A stretch of 64,000 bases of DNA from Pedobacter sp. Hv1. Lineage in GTDB: Bacteria; Bacteroidota; Bacteroidia; Sphingobacteriales; Sphingobacteriaceae. Shown piece by piece: positions 1-8,658 of the stretch. The position numbers and the translations under genes were made by a program. The notes under the pieces are model-generated. The model worked only from the letters and a program-made list of their open reading frames with translations, had not been told where the DNA came from and did no database searches. The first letter of the stretch is position 1. Each line of letters starts with the position of its first letter. The stretch covers positions 1 through 64,000 of the forward strand of contig NZ_LLWP01000011.1 of NCBI RefSeq assembly GCF_001412215.1, given 5' to 3'.

Positions 1-447
1 AAGTATTTGTTTAAAACCGTCCGCAAATTCTTCGGAGAAGCGATTGTCGTAACGCAAGAGGTCGATGATATTATCCAATCGCCTATCGTCAAAGAAAGTA
101 TCATCAATAACTCTGACTGTAAAATCCTTTTAGACCAACGAAAGTATATGAACAAGTTTGATGATATACAGGCGATGTTGGGGCTTACAGATAAGGAAAA
201 AGGGCAGGTACTTTCTATCAATATGAACAACGATGCAAGCCGACTTTACAAAGAGGTTTGGATAGGCTTAGGTGGTACGCACTCGGCAGTCTATGCCACC
301 GAAGTTAGTTTGGAGGAATACCTTGCTTACACCACCGAAGAAACCGAAAAAATGGAAGTGATGCAGCTTGCTGCTGAACTGGACGGCAATGTAGAACTCG
401 CCATCAAGCATATCGCAATGCAAAGGCGGGACAAAGTAAATCAATAG
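1..447 (+). CDS. traG: TraG conjugation ATPase, C-terminal end (partial)
   Basis: The reading frame is open from base 1, so this is the last 148 codons of a longer gene. The visible part resembles the C-terminal end of the Bacteroidota TraG protein, the VirB4-like ATPase that powers the conjugative type IV secretion channel at the inner membrane. The Walker motifs lie upstream of the window. The segment has the typical late region in which a bound-nucleotide helix (VVTQEVDD, about residues 16-23) is followed by LLDQRK and a GLTDKEK turn. It is followed after 29 bases by traI in the same direction, as expected for the tra operon. Identification rests on sequence likeness and on the perfect downstream tra order. 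Confidence 0.85.
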   Translation, partial: KYLFKTVRKFFGEAIVVTQEVDDIIQSPIVKESIINNSDCKILLDQRKYMNKFDDIQAMLGLTDKEKGQVLSINMNNDASRLYKEVWIGLGGTHSAVYATEVSLEEYLAYTTEETEKMEVMQLAAELDGNVELAIKHIAMQRRDKVNQ

Positions 448-476
448 TCAATTAACAATTTAAAAATTCAGAAACA

Positions 477-1109
477 ATGAAAAAAGTATTGTATCTGGTG
501 TGTACGGCACTAATGCTCGCCGTAGCACCGTCAGCGAAAGCTCAATTTGTAGTAACTGACCCTGCAAACCTGGCTTCAGGGATTATCAACAGTGCGAACG
601 AAATCATACAGACTTCTTCCACTGTGAGCAATGTCGTTAAGAACTTCAACGAAGTGAAGAAAGTGTACGACCAGGGCAAGGAATATTACGACAAGCTGAA
701 AGCTATCAACAACCTTGTGAAAGATGCCCGTAAGGTACAGCAAACCGTATTGTTGGTAGGCGATGTTTCCGAAATGTACGTGCAGAATTTTGGCAAGATG
801 ATGAACGACCCAAATTTTACACCGCAGGAATTGGTTGCCATCGGCAATGGTTATTCGGCACTGCTCAATGAAAGTACCGAACTGCTGAAGGAATTGAAAC
901 AGATTATAACCTCTTCAAGCCTTTCGCTAAACGACAAAGAGCGTATGGATATTATTGATCGTGTGTACAAAGAGGTAAAGGATTACCATAGCCTTGTACG
1001 CTACTACACCAATAAGAACATTTCTGTAAGCTACCTGAGAGCGAAAAAGAAAAAAGATGCCAAAAGGGTTCTTGAACTCTACGGAACCTCTAATCAAAAA
1101 TACTGGTAA
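477..1109 (+). CDS. traI: Conjugative transposon protein TraI (DUF4141)
   Basis: A 210-residue exported protein of the DUF4141 family, which in CTnDOT-type elements sits directly after traG. Residues 1-22 form a signal peptide ending in AKAQ. The rest is mostly helical with a strongly charged middle (residues 55-80) and a lysine-rich stretch near 190-200. It is probably a periplasmic component of the mating channel; the family has been compared with VirB5-like minor pilus proteins, but that is inference. The next gene, traJ, begins 3 bases after its stop, so the two are likely translated together. Start chosen at the ATG that gives the signal peptide. Confidence 0.85.
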   Translation: MKKVLYLVCTALMLAVAPSAKAQFVVTDPANLASGIINSANEIIQTSSTVSNVVKNFNEVKKVYDQGKEYYDKLKAINNLVKDARKVQQTVLLVGDVSEMYVQNFGKMMNDPNFTPQELVAIGNGYSALLNESTELLKELKQIITSSSLSLNDKERMDIIDRVYKEVKDYHSLVRYYTNKNISVSYLRAKKKKDAKRVLELYGTSNQKYW

Positions 1110-1112
1110 ACT

Positions 1113-2108
1113 ATGGAATGGGATAATCTTCACGAACTCCTGCGTTCGCTTTACGACGATATGATGCCGCTTGCAGGCGATATGGCAGCAGTAGCTAAGG
1201 GATTGGCGGGATTGGGTGCGTTGTTCTATGTGGCATTAAAGGTTTGGCAGGCTTTAAGTCGAGCAGAACCTATTGATGTGTTTCCGTTATTGCGTCCGTT
1301 CGCTTTGGGGCTTTGCATAATGTTCTTCCCAACCATCGTGTTGGGAACCATTAATGCAGTATTAAGCCCGGTGGTTACAGGAACCCACGCCATACTCGAA
1401 GACCAGGTGCTTGATCTCAACAAACTGCAACAGCAGAAAGACCAATTGGAATATGAAGCAATGGTCAGAAATCCCGAAACCGCCTATATGGCATCAGACG
1501 AAGAGTTTGATAAAAAGCTGGATGAATTGGGCTGGTCGCCATCGGACGTTGGTACAATGGCTGGAATGTATATGGACAGGCAAGCCTATAAGATTGAGAA
1601 AGCCATAAAGGATTGGTTTCGCAATTTACTGGAAATACTCTTTCAGGCGGCGGCTTTGGTTATTGATACCATACGAACATTTTTCCTGATAGTCCTTTCC
1701 ATACTCGGACCAATAGCTTTTGCTATTTCGGTTTGGGACGGATTTCAGTCCACGCTCACACAGTGGATCACGAGGTATGTCAGCGTATATCTCTGGCTTC
1801 CTGTTTCCGATTTGTTCAGCTCGATGCTGGCAAGAATACAATCCCTCATACTGGAAAGGGATATAGCAATGCTTGCCGACCCGACCTATATACCTGATAC
1901 GAGCAATACGGTGTACATCATATTTATGATTATCGGCATCATCGGATACTTCACAATACCGACAGTGACAGGTTGGGTAATCCAAGCCGGAGGTGCAGGA
2001 AACTTTACCCGCAACGTAAACCAAGCTGCAATGAAAACAGGGAATATCGCCGGAGCCGGGGCAGGTTCAACAGTTGGAAACATCGGTGGTAAACTGATGA
2101 ATAAATAA
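1113..2108 (+). CDS. traJ: Conjugative transposon inner-membrane protein TraJ
   Basis: A 331-residue multi-spanning membrane protein matching TraJ of Bacteroidota conjugative transposons, thought to play the VirB6 role in the inner-membrane part of the channel. Hydrophobic segments are visible near residues 25-45, 65-95, 180-215 and 265-290. A charged loop (about 105-165) separates the first and second groups. The C-terminal tail is rich in glycine, alanine and asparagine, ending GGKLMNK. It lies between traI and traK in the family's usual order. Nothing looks broken. Confidence 0.88.
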   Translation: MEWDNLHELLRSLYDDMMPLAGDMAAVAKGLAGLGALFYVALKVWQALSRAEPIDVFPLLRPFALGLCIMFFPTIVLGTINAVLSPVVTGTHAILEDQVLDLNKLQQQKDQLEYEAMVRNPETAYMASDEEFDKKLDELGWSPSDVGTMAGMYMDRQAYKIEKAIKDWFRNLLEILFQAAALVIDTIRTFFLIVLSILGPIAFAISVWDGFQSTLTQWITRYVSVYLWLPVSDLFSSMLARIQSLILERDIAMLADPTYIPDTSNTVYIIFMIIGIIGYFTIPTVTGWVIQAGGAGNFTRNVNQAAMKTGNIAGAGAGSTVGNIGGKLMNK

Positions 2109-2128
2109 ACAATTAATCATTCTGAAAA

Positions 2129-2752
2129 ATGGAATTTAAAACGCTAAGAAATATCGAAAACAGCTTTAGGCAAATAAGATTATATGCCATTGTGTTTGCG
2201 GTTCTCTGCATTGGCGTGGTAGGATATGCCGTATGGCAGTCCTACCGCTTTGCAGAAGAACAACGCCAAAAAATCTATGTATTGGATAACGGCAAATCAT
2301 TGATGCTCGCCTTATCGCAAGATGCAAGTATCAACCGACCTGTGGAAGCAAGGGAACACGTCAGACGTTTTCACGAGCTTTTCTTTACGCTTGCTCCCGA
2401 TAAAAATGCTATCGAAAGCAATATGAGCAGAGCGTTCAACCTTGCCGACAAAAGTGCTTTCGACTACTACAAGGACTTGTCGGAAAAGGGTTATTACAGT
2501 CGTATCATATCAGGAAACGTACAGCAACGCATCGAAGTAGATAGTGTGGTCTGCAATTTCGATACCCATCCTTATTCGGTACGAACCTATGCAAAACAAT
2601 TCATCATTCGGTCAAGCAATGTAACCAGACGTAACTTGATTACTTCCTGCTACCTCGTCAACTCCGTTCGCTCTGACAACAACCCACAAGGCTTCAATAT
2701 CGAAAAATTTGCAGTCGTGGAAAACAGAGATATAGAAGTCATCGAACGCTAA
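2129..2752 (+). CDS. traK: Conjugative transposon protein TraK
   Basis: A 207-residue protein with a short cytoplasmic N-terminus, one membrane anchor (about residues 18-38) and a soluble periplasmic domain. It matches TraK of CTnDOT-like elements, equivalent to the VirB8 scaffold protein of type IV secretion. The C-terminal half (residues 125-205) has the alternating strand pattern of the NTF2-like VirB8 fold: QQRIEVDSVVC, then SVRTYAKQF and VTRRNLITSC. It follows traJ by 20 bases. Length and position are normal for the family. Confidence 0.87.
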   Translation: MEFKTLRNIENSFRQIRLYAIVFAVLCIGVVGYAVWQSYRFAEEQRQKIYVLDNGKSLMLALSQDASINRPVEAREHVRRFHELFFTLAPDKNAIESNMSRAFNLADKSAFDYYKDLSEKGYYSRIISGNVQQRIEVDSVVCNFDTHPYSVRTYAKQFIIRSSNVTRRNLITSCYLVNSVRSDNNPQGFNIEKFAVVENRDIEVIER

Positions 2753-2763
2753 AAAATAATCTT

Positions 2764-3192
2764 ATGGAAGCATTATCAGATTTAAACACGTTCGCAAAAA
2801 TCCTTACAGAAAAAGGATATAACGGCTATTTCCATACGCAGGGTGCGTATGCCGGAAAGTTGAAAGATAGCATCAGCGATTACCTGGAAAGCTGCCAAAA
2901 AGGTGCAGATACTTTGCCTAAACAAGACTTGTTGTTGACAGGCTACCTACAATGGTCGGGAGAAGGCAAGCCAAGTGTAGAATGCAGTATGTGGGTAAAT
3001 TATCTGAACGGCAAATTCTCACTCAACAGAATGGAAGTAGCAAGAAAAGACCAATTTGGGCAATTGCTAAAAAAATCGGAACTGACAAACCTCTCTTTAA
3101 TAGTCGTACCAAATGCAATTGAGGTAATTGCTTTGGTTAATGATGAACAAAAGCAAAATGTGGGTAAAATCTCCAAGCGGTTCAAGCTCTAA
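2764..3192 (+). CDS. Unknown small cytoplasmic protein inserted between traK and traL
   Basis: A 142-residue soluble protein without signal peptide or membrane segment. I do not recognise the family. It starts 11 bases after traK and ends 23 bases before traL, in the same direction, so it belongs to the tra transcript. Visible features are an N-terminal helical region (MEALSDLNTFAKIL), a central tryptophan-containing strand region (LQWSGEGKPSVECSMWVNYL, about residues 60-80) and a basic C-terminus (KISKRFKL). In the CTnDOT reference order traK is followed directly by traL, so this gene is an addition in this branch of elements. A regulatory or accessory role in transfer is possible but not shown. 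Confidence 0.7.
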   Translation: MEALSDLNTFAKILTEKGYNGYFHTQGAYAGKLKDSISDYLESCQKGADTLPKQDLLLTGYLQWSGEGKPSVECSMWVNYLNGKFSLNRMEVARKDQFGQLLKKSELTNLSLIVVPNAIEVIALVNDEQKQNVGKISKRFKL

Positions 3193-3215
3193 CATCATCA
3201 TAAAAAATTAAGAGT

Positions 3216-3503
3216 ATGAAAAAACTAAGAGCAAATATAGATAGGTATTTTGATAAGCTCGAGGAACGTTGGCAGGCATTGCCAGTGCGCAAGCAGCACC
3301 AATATACCCTGTGCTTTTTTGTGGGATATCTACTGCTTACCGCAGGTGTAATTTTCAAAGTCTGGTACGATACCTCAAAGTCCGGAAACGATATGATCAT
3401 AGAGCATATCGAAAACCCTGTCCTCAAAAAAAATGGAAGTCCTGCAAGATTGCAGGATAGTGTATCAACAATTTTAAAAAATCAAATTTATGAAAGAAAA
3501 TGA
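3216..3503 (+). CDS. traL: Conjugative transposon protein TraL (DUF3989)
   Basis: A 95-residue protein with one transmembrane helix (about residues 32-50) after a basic N-terminus, matching the short TraL / DUF3989 proteins of Bacteroidota ICEs. Its place between traK and traM agrees. The last 14 bases overlap the start of traM in another frame, which suggests coupled translation. The exact role in the mating apparatus is unknown; being small, basic and membrane-anchored fits an inner-membrane accessory subunit. Confidence 0.8.
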   Translation: MKKLRANIDRYFDKLEERWQALPVRKQHQYTLCFFVGYLLLTAGVIFKVWYDTSKSGNDMIIEHIENPVLKKNGSPARLQDSVSTILKNQIYERK

Positions 3504-4839
3504 GAACAAAAAATCGGTTGTTCGGGTAACGGAGGGGAACCTGACAGCAACTGCTGATGTGTTGCAAGACGGCACACAGAATAATAAGGAGAAGCTCAAA
3601 AAGCCCTTAATCTTTGGTTTAATGGCGATTGTTTTCGTGGGTTGTATGTACCTCATATTTAAACCATCCGAAGACAAAAATACAATTGAAAATGTAGGGC
3701 TGAACGATGCGGTACCAGAGGCTACTGGAACTGGAATGCCTGCCGACAAAGGCAAGGCGTATGAGCAGGAAATGCTCGAACGCAAAGAGCAGGAAAAACG
3801 CAATGCGCTTGCAACGCTTTCCGACTACTGGAATACGGAAGATAAGGAAGAACCAACCGATGAGCAGTTTCCTGAAGATGAGGAAAGCAACGGCTTTGGC
3901 GGAGGTGGCAGAAATTCGGGAAGAAACGGCAATCCTGGGTTGAACAGCTACCGAAATATGCAAAGCACATTGGGTTCATTCTATCAGGATAATAATTCGG
4001 AAACAATGGAACTCCGCAGGCAATTGGACGAAATGAAAGAAAAGCTGGCTGAAAAAGATGTGCCTCCTGTTGCTACCGTAGATGACCAACTTAAACTAAT
4101 GGAGAAGTCCTACGAAATGGCGGCAAAGTATCTTCCGCAGAATGCTAATACCGGAACTGCCGCCCCTGCTAATGGTGCTGTTCCGGGTGCTGTTGGTGCA
4201 GCGGGTGCTAATCAAAAGGAGCATTTTGTATCGTTTACGCCTGCAAGAAAAAACACCGTATCAGCCCTGTATCGGGAGCCTACGGACAGTGCTTTTTTAG
4301 CCGATTGGAGCGAAACAAAGAACCGTGGCTTTTATACTGCCGGTTCTGTGGAGCAGGTGGTACAACCTAAAAACAGTATTAAAGCCTGCGTACACGATGC
4401 CCAAACGGTTATTGGCGAAACGGGTGTGCGTTTGCGATTGTTAGAACCTGCCCAAACGCCACAGCGTACCATTCCAAAAGGAACGGTTGTAACTGCTAAT
4501 GCCAAATTTCAGAATGGCAGGTTACAATTAAAGATTACCTCGATAGAACTGGAGGGCAGTATCATCCCGGTAGATATTACCATTTACGATTTGGACGGGC
4601 AGCAAGGCTTGTACGTTCCGTATTCTCCCGAAATGAATGCTCTTACCGAAATGGCAGGCAATATGAGCCAGACAGGTGGAACGAGCGTAATGCTCACACA
4701 GAATGCCGGACAACAGGTTGCCGCGGATTTAAGCAAAGGAGTGGTACAGGGAATTTCGGGCTATTTCGCTAAAAAGGTAAGAACCCCAAAGGTTACGCTG
4801 AAAGCGGGACATCAGGTCTTTCTTGTATCTAAAAAATAA
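3490..4839 (+). CDS. traM: Conjugative transposon protein TraM
   Basis: A 449-residue protein matching TraM of CTnDOT-type elements, the functional counterpart of VirB10, which spans from inner to outer membrane. A cytoplasmic N-terminus with basic residues precedes one transmembrane helix (about residues 40-58). A long low-complexity linker follows: acidic near 95-130, glycine/asparagine-rich near 135-155, a coiled-coil-like stretch at 175-195 and an alanine-rich segment near 215-245. The C-terminal domain (about 270-449) is beta-rich and ends VFLVSKK, the typical family end. It overlaps traL by 14 bases and is followed by traN. Confidence 0.88.
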   Translation: MKENENKKSVVRVTEGNLTATADVLQDGTQNNKEKLKKPLIFGLMAIVFVGCMYLIFKPSEDKNTIENVGLNDAVPEATGTGMPADKGKAYEQEMLERKEQEKRNALATLSDYWNTEDKEEPTDEQFPEDEESNGFGGGGRNSGRNGNPGLNSYRNMQSTLGSFYQDNNSETMELRRQLDEMKEKLAEKDVPPVATVDDQLKLMEKSYEMAAKYLPQNANTGTAAPANGAVPGAVGAAGANQKEHFVSFTPARKNTVSALYREPTDSAFLADWSETKNRGFYTAGSVEQVVQPKNSIKACVHDAQTVIGETGVRLRLLEPAQTPQRTIPKGTVVTANAKFQNGRLQLKITSIELEGSIIPVDITIYDLDGQQGLYVPYSPEMNALTEMAGNMSQTGGTSVMLTQNAGQQVAADLSKGVVQGISGYFAKKVRTPKVTLKAGHQVFLVSKK

Positions 4840-4863
4840 TGTTGAACTCAAATAAATAAAACA

Positions 4864-5763
4864 ATGAAAAATCATTTTAAAACCTTTTGGGCAATTGCCC
4901 TGATACTCGGCTTTGCCGTAACCTCTTTTGCACAGGATAGCATCAGTATCAAAACACCACTTGCATTGGGCAAGATAGAACCGTATAAAATGGAAGTCAC
5001 CTATGATAAGACTTCACATTTGATTTTTCCAACCGCTATCCGTTACGTGGATTTGGGAAGCGAATACCTGATTGCAGGGAAAGCGGAAGATGCGGAAAAC
5101 GTGTTGCGTGTAAAAGCAACGGTAAGGGATTTTGAACCTGAAACCAATTTTTCAGTCATTACGAATGACGGGCGTTTTTACAGTTTCAATGTGTATTACA
5201 GTTCCTATCCCGAAGCATTGAGCTATGACCTGCTTACGATGCAAAAGGCAGTAGATAAAGCCAACGGAAACGATGTGCTTTTTGAGGAACTGGGCAACAA
5301 TTCGCCATCGCTGGCAGGCTTGTTATTGGAAACCATTTACAAAAAGGATAAACGTATTGTAAAACATATCGGGGCTAAGAGCTTCGGCATTCAGTTTATT
5401 CTCAAAGGCATTTACATCCACAACGGCAAATACTATTTCCATACGGAATTGAGAAACCGTACCAATGTGCCGTTTCAGATTGATTTTGTGAATTTCAAGG
5501 TAGTGGATAAAAAGGTAGCCAAACGTACCGTAGTACAGGAACGCGCGATGATACCGCTTAGGACTTACAAGCCATTGGACGACATTGCCGGAAAAACAAT
5601 CGAACAAAACGTGTTCCTGTTAGACCAATTTACCATTGCCGATGACAAGGTGCTGCTGATTGAGATTTTCGAGAAAAACGGAGGCAGGCATCAAAAGCTT
5701 CAGGTTGAAAACTCCGATTTAATCAAGGCTCGTTTGATTAACGATATGCACCTGAAATTTTAA
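4864..5763 (+). CDS. traN: Conjugative transposon protein TraN
   Basis: A 299-residue secreted protein matching TraN of Bacteroidota conjugative transposons, a likely VirB9-like outer-membrane-side partner of TraM. Residues 1-23 form a signal peptide ending in SFAQ. The mature part begins with a beta-rich domain containing the family-typical segment KTSHLIFPTAIRYVDLGS (about residues 52-69), then a C-terminal domain with IQFILKGIYIHNGKYYF. Length and position after traM are normal. Confidence 0.88.
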   Translation: MKNHFKTFWAIALILGFAVTSFAQDSISIKTPLALGKIEPYKMEVTYDKTSHLIFPTAIRYVDLGSEYLIAGKAEDAENVLRVKATVRDFEPETNFSVITNDGRFYSFNVYYSSYPEALSYDLLTMQKAVDKANGNDVLFEELGNNSPSLAGLLLETIYKKDKRIVKHIGAKSFGIQFILKGIYIHNGKYYFHTELRNRTNVPFQIDFVNFKVVDKKVAKRTVVQERAMIPLRTYKPLDDIAGKTIEQNVFLLDQFTIADDKVLLIEIFEKNGGRHQKLQVENSDLIKARLINDMHLKF

Positions 5764-5784
5764 TAACCTTTTAAAAGTAATTAT

Positions 5785-6345
5785 ATGAAAAAGTATATCT
5801 ATACCGTGATGCTCATCTTGATGGCCATCACGGTTACACAGGCACAAAGAATGCTCCCAAAACAAAGAGGGTTGGAAATAAGTGCAGGCGTACTATCCAA
5901 TGATAAGATTGGTAATGATTATTACATCAGTGCAGCAATGACCGTAAACGGCAAAAATGGTAATTACCAGCTTTGGGCATTGGAATATACACATCAATAC
6001 CACGACTACAAAGACCTCCGCATACCGCAGGAAACTTATACTGCTGAAGGTGGTTACAGTTTCTTCCTGTTGGGCGATGCCCGTAAAAATGTTACACTGA
6101 ACTTCGGGATAACAGGCGTAGTCGGTTATGAAAGCATCAACCGTGGCGAAACGATGTTATATGACGGAGCAAAAATATTGAGCGAGGATAATTTTATCTA
6201 CGGAGCTGGTGGACGGCTCACTTTTGAAACGTACCTGTCCGACCGTTTTGTACTTGTCCTGCAAGGACGTACAAAGGTTTTATGGGGTACGGATTTGCAA
6301 CGGTTCCGACCATCCGCAGGTGTGGGATTAAGGTTTAATTTTTAA
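5785..6345 (+). CDS. traO: Conjugative transposon protein TraO
   Basis: A 186-residue exported protein with an N-terminal signal peptide (about residues 1-20, ending TQAQ) and a beta-strand-rich body. It ends in an aromatic residue (GVGLRFNF), as outer-membrane barrels do. This matches TraO of CTnDOT-like elements, thought to be an outer-membrane component of the transfer apparatus. It starts 22 bases after traN. No anomalies. Confidence 0.87.
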   Translation: MKKYIYTVMLILMAITVTQAQRMLPKQRGLEISAGVLSNDKIGNDYYISAAMTVNGKNGNYQLWALEYTHQYHDYKDLRIPQETYTAEGGYSFFLLGDARKNVTLNFGITGVVGYESINRGETMLYDGAKILSEDNFIYGAGGRLTFETYLSDRFVLVLQGRTKVLWGTDLQRFRPSAGVGLRFNF

Positions 6346-6357
6346 AACGTAAAAACA

Positions 6358-6807
6358 ATGATAGCAATCTTCAATAAATTCAGAATAGGATTACTGCCGA
6401 TATATGTAATGCTGGCAATCCTCACAGCTTCGGTTTCTTTGGTATCTTGTAGCAAAGATGATGAACTCGAAATACAGAACAATTTTCCTTTTGAGGTAAA
6501 CGTGATGCCTGTTCCTAAAGATGTAGCCAACGGGCAAACGGTAGAAATACGCATTACCATACAGCGTAAAGGGAATTACAGCAACACGCAGTATTTTCTC
6601 CGTTACTTTCAGTTTGACGGACAAGGAACCTTGCAATACTACGATGAGCAACCGTATTTACCGAACGATTTATACCCATTGCCCACAGAGCAGTTTCGCT
6701 TGTATTACACTTCAACATCTGCCGTGTCACAATCTTTTGAGGTTTGGATTTCGGACAGCTTTGGAAATGAAAAGCAATTGAGCTTTGAGTTTAACAGTAG
6801 CGATTAA
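6358..6807 (+). CDS. traQ: Conjugative transposon protein TraQ (DUF3872)
   Basis: A 149-residue protein of the DUF3872 family, called TraQ in CTnDOT-type elements. The N-terminus has a basic start and a hydrophobic signal (about residues 12-30) ending in VSLVSCSK, whose cysteine suggests a lipoprotein. The rest is beta-rich. traP, which often lies between traO and traQ, is absent here: only 12 bases separate the two genes. A strong terminator follows 13 bases after the stop, so this is the last gene of the tra operon. Confidence 0.85.
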   Translation: MIAIFNKFRIGLLPIYVMLAILTASVSLVSCSKDDELEIQNNFPFEVNVMPVPKDVANGQTVEIRITIQRKGNYSNTQYFLRYFQFDGQGTLQYYDEQPYLPNDLYPLPTEQFRLYYTSTSAVSQSFEVWISDSFGNEKQLSFEFNSSD

Positions 6808-6820
6808 TATTACTTATATA

Positions 6821-6858
6821 AAAGCAAAACCGACTGTTACAGGTCGGTTTTTTGCTTT
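6821..6858 (+). terminator. Rho-independent terminator of the tra operon
   Basis: The arm AAAGCAAAACCGAC (6821-6834) pairs with GTCGGTTTTTTGCTTT (6843-6858) around the loop TGTTACAG. Two extra T residues bulge in the second arm and give a T run. It follows traQ closely and is the only such structure in the tra operon region. Confidence 0.85.
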
Positions 6859-6912
6859 CTGACAAAGTGTTCTTCTGTTCAAATTAAATAATTAGGTCAG
6901 CTTTTCTATTGG

Positions 6913-7284
6913 TCAATCTTTTAATTTTATTATGCCTGTTCTATATAAGTCCAATGCTTTTTGTAAAATGCCCTCAATTGTTCCTATGGGTAAGTCTTTA
7001 TTAGGATTAACTCTAAAAATTTTCATTCGGGAACGATTACCTTCTTCCAATTCGGGATGACTAAGATATTTTCCTTCAACCATCAAAATATAGGGTTCTT
7101 CAGTCTTTTTATCTATCCACAAATAGCAAAACATTTTTTTCTTATAGCAGAAGCAAGGCATTCCCCATTTCCTGGTTTCATCAATAGCTGTATCCTGATT
7201 AAGAATAATGTCCCTTAACGCAAGTAAGCAACTCTTGTTGGGTTCTTCTTTATCCAAGTAAAAACTGTGAAGCTTTTCAACCAT
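6913..7284 (-). CDS. DUF1801 domain protein
   Basis: A 123-residue soluble protein of the DUF1801 / YdhG-like family: the segment DETRKWGMPCFCYKKKMFCYLWI (quoted in parts: WGMPCFCYKK then MFCYLWIDKK) is the family signature, followed by PELEEGNRSR and a C-terminal helix. The biochemical role of the family is not settled. It starts 5 bases after the GyrI-like gene ends and is probably co-transcribed with it. Such pairs occur near WYL/DeoR-type regulators, as here. Cargo of the ICE. Confidence 0.75.
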   Translation of the reverse strand: MVEKLHSFYLDKEEPNKSCLLALRDIILNQDTAIDETRKWGMPCFCYKKKMFCYLWIDKKTEEPYILMVEGKYLSHPELEEGNRSRMKIFRVNPNKDLPIGTIEGILQKALDLYRTGIIKLKD

Positions 7285-7289
7285 TTTAT

Positions 7290-7748
7290 TTATTTTATTG
7301 CAATTAAAATATCTATCTCTGCATCTGCTGGGTTTTGTGCTTTCTCACCAAATACTTCAAAGTCTGCCGTGAACAGTCTATTTAGATCCATTTCCCAAAT
7401 TTCAAACCATTTATTTATGACTAAGTCTTTCATTAAATCTCCTTTGGTTGAGAATTTAACATAGTTTCCACCCTTAATTGATTTACCTACCATTCCGACA
7501 GGAATAGTGTCTAAATTTTTCACTTTGCAACCCAGTATGGTCGTATAAGGCTTAGTATGGTCACTTTCATAATCCGTATAAATGGAATATATAGTATTGT
7601 CAATTTTGTTCGGAATTGCTTCCAGAACTTTATCATTTATAAATCTACCCCACAAATCCCCAATATCTTTTGCGACCTGATTGTTTTTATTTGTGGTTCT
7701 TACCGAAATACCGATTACTTTAAAAGACTCAATAGTTAATTTTTCCAT
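7290..7748 (-). CDS. GyrI-like / AraC effector-binding domain protein
   Basis: A 152-residue stand-alone effector-binding (GyrI/SOUL-like) domain without a DNA-binding part. Typical elements are the first strand KVIGISVRT, the middle TTILGCKV, the VGMVGKSIKGGNYVKF stretch and the late WFEIWEMD helix. Proteins of this fold bind small hydrophobic or cationic molecules, and some protect against toxic compounds; the ligand here is unknown. It forms a two-gene unit with the DUF1801 gene. The WYL regulator gene lies just upstream in the same direction and may control it. Confidence 0.75.
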   Translation of the reverse strand: MEKLTIESFKVIGISVRTTNKNNQVAKDIGDLWGRFINDKVLEAIPNKIDNTIYSIYTDYESDHTKPYTTILGCKVKNLDTIPVGMVGKSIKGGNYVKFSTKGDLMKDLVINKWFEIWEMDLNRLFTADFEVFGEKAQNPADAEIDILIAIK

Positions 7749-7812
7749 TTCTTGAAATATTTTAGTTCAACCACAAAAATAAAATGGGGTTGCGACAACC
7801 TTATGTCAAGGG

Positions 7813-8523
7813 TCACGAAGAATATTTTTTCTTACAGATTTCAAAATATTCCTGCAAGGTCATTTTATGGGGTTCAAACTGTTCGTTGAGTGTTGTAAGG
7901 TGTTGAATTCTATCAAGTCGAAAGGCTCTGAAATCATTTCGCAACAAGCAAAAAGCAATAAGTATCCAGTTGTCTTGTGTACTGTAAATAGCAAAAGGCT
8001 CAATGGTTCTTTCCGTTGTTTGATTTGTATCCGGTGAATGATATTTAATCTTTACAAGATTGAAATTTGTTAAGGCCAATTGTAAGGTCGATAGAAAATT
8101 GCTTGTTCGGTTAACGCCTGTATTTTGCCTGCATACAACTCGGTCGGAGAGCAAGTTTGCTTTGTCTTTGGTATTGGTACGTAAAACGGATTTGATCTTA
8201 TTGATGGCTTCCGAATAATCTTTTACAAATGAAGCATCTTTGTTTTTATTTATAAGCTTTTGGGCAGTTATTAACGCATTGGCTTCGCTTTCGGTAAACA
8301 TTACGGGCGGAATTCTGTAACCTTCCATCAAGGTATAGCCTTTTCCTTCCTCTGTCAGAATAGGAACTCCCGCTTGTTCCAATGCTTTTATATCTCTATA
8401 GATAGTTCTGGTGCTAACCGAAAATTTTTCGGCTAATTGATTAGCTGTAATTAGTCGCTTTGTCTGTAATTGGGTTAGAATTGCAGTCAGTCTGGAAAGT
8501 CGTTTTGTATCGTTATCATTCAT
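7813..8523 (-). CDS. YafY-type HTH/WYL transcriptional regulator
   Basis: A 236-residue regulator. An N-terminal winged helix (about residues 8-60, with LITANQLAEKFSVSTRTIYRD) precedes a C-terminal WYL domain (about 135-225, with KIKYHSP, IEPFAIYSTQDNWILIA and FRAFRLDRI). The ATG at 8523 is chosen because it puts the DNA-binding domain right at the N-terminus; an in-frame start at 8640 would add 39 residues of unrelated sequence. WYL regulators usually control neighbouring genes in response to a ligand. The GyrI-like and DUF1801 genes directly downstream are the obvious candidates. Confidence 0.85.
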   Translation of the reverse strand: MNDNDTKRLSRLTAILTQLQTKRLITANQLAEKFSVSTRTIYRDIKALEQAGVPILTEEGKGYTLMEGYRIPPVMFTESEANALITAQKLINKNKDASFVKDYSEAINKIKSVLRTNTKDKANLLSDRVVCRQNTGVNRTSNFLSTLQLALTNFNLVKIKYHSPDTNQTTERTIEPFAIYSTQDNWILIAFCLLRNDFRAFRLDRIQHLTTLNEQFEPHKMTLQEYFEICKKKYSS

Positions 8524-8658
8524 TGGAACTATTGTTAGTTCTTTTTTGCAGGTTATATGCTTCGTAAACAAGTATTTTCTGTTACTAAATTTCTTGTGGA
8601 AAGCAAACGTCAATTTACCACATAATTCATAATCTTGCACAATGGGTATTAACAGTAG

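Noticed and set aside
1626..2024. Open frame of 132 residues on the minus strand within traJ
   Set aside because: It is a shadow of traJ, whose own frame has clear membrane segments and family identity.
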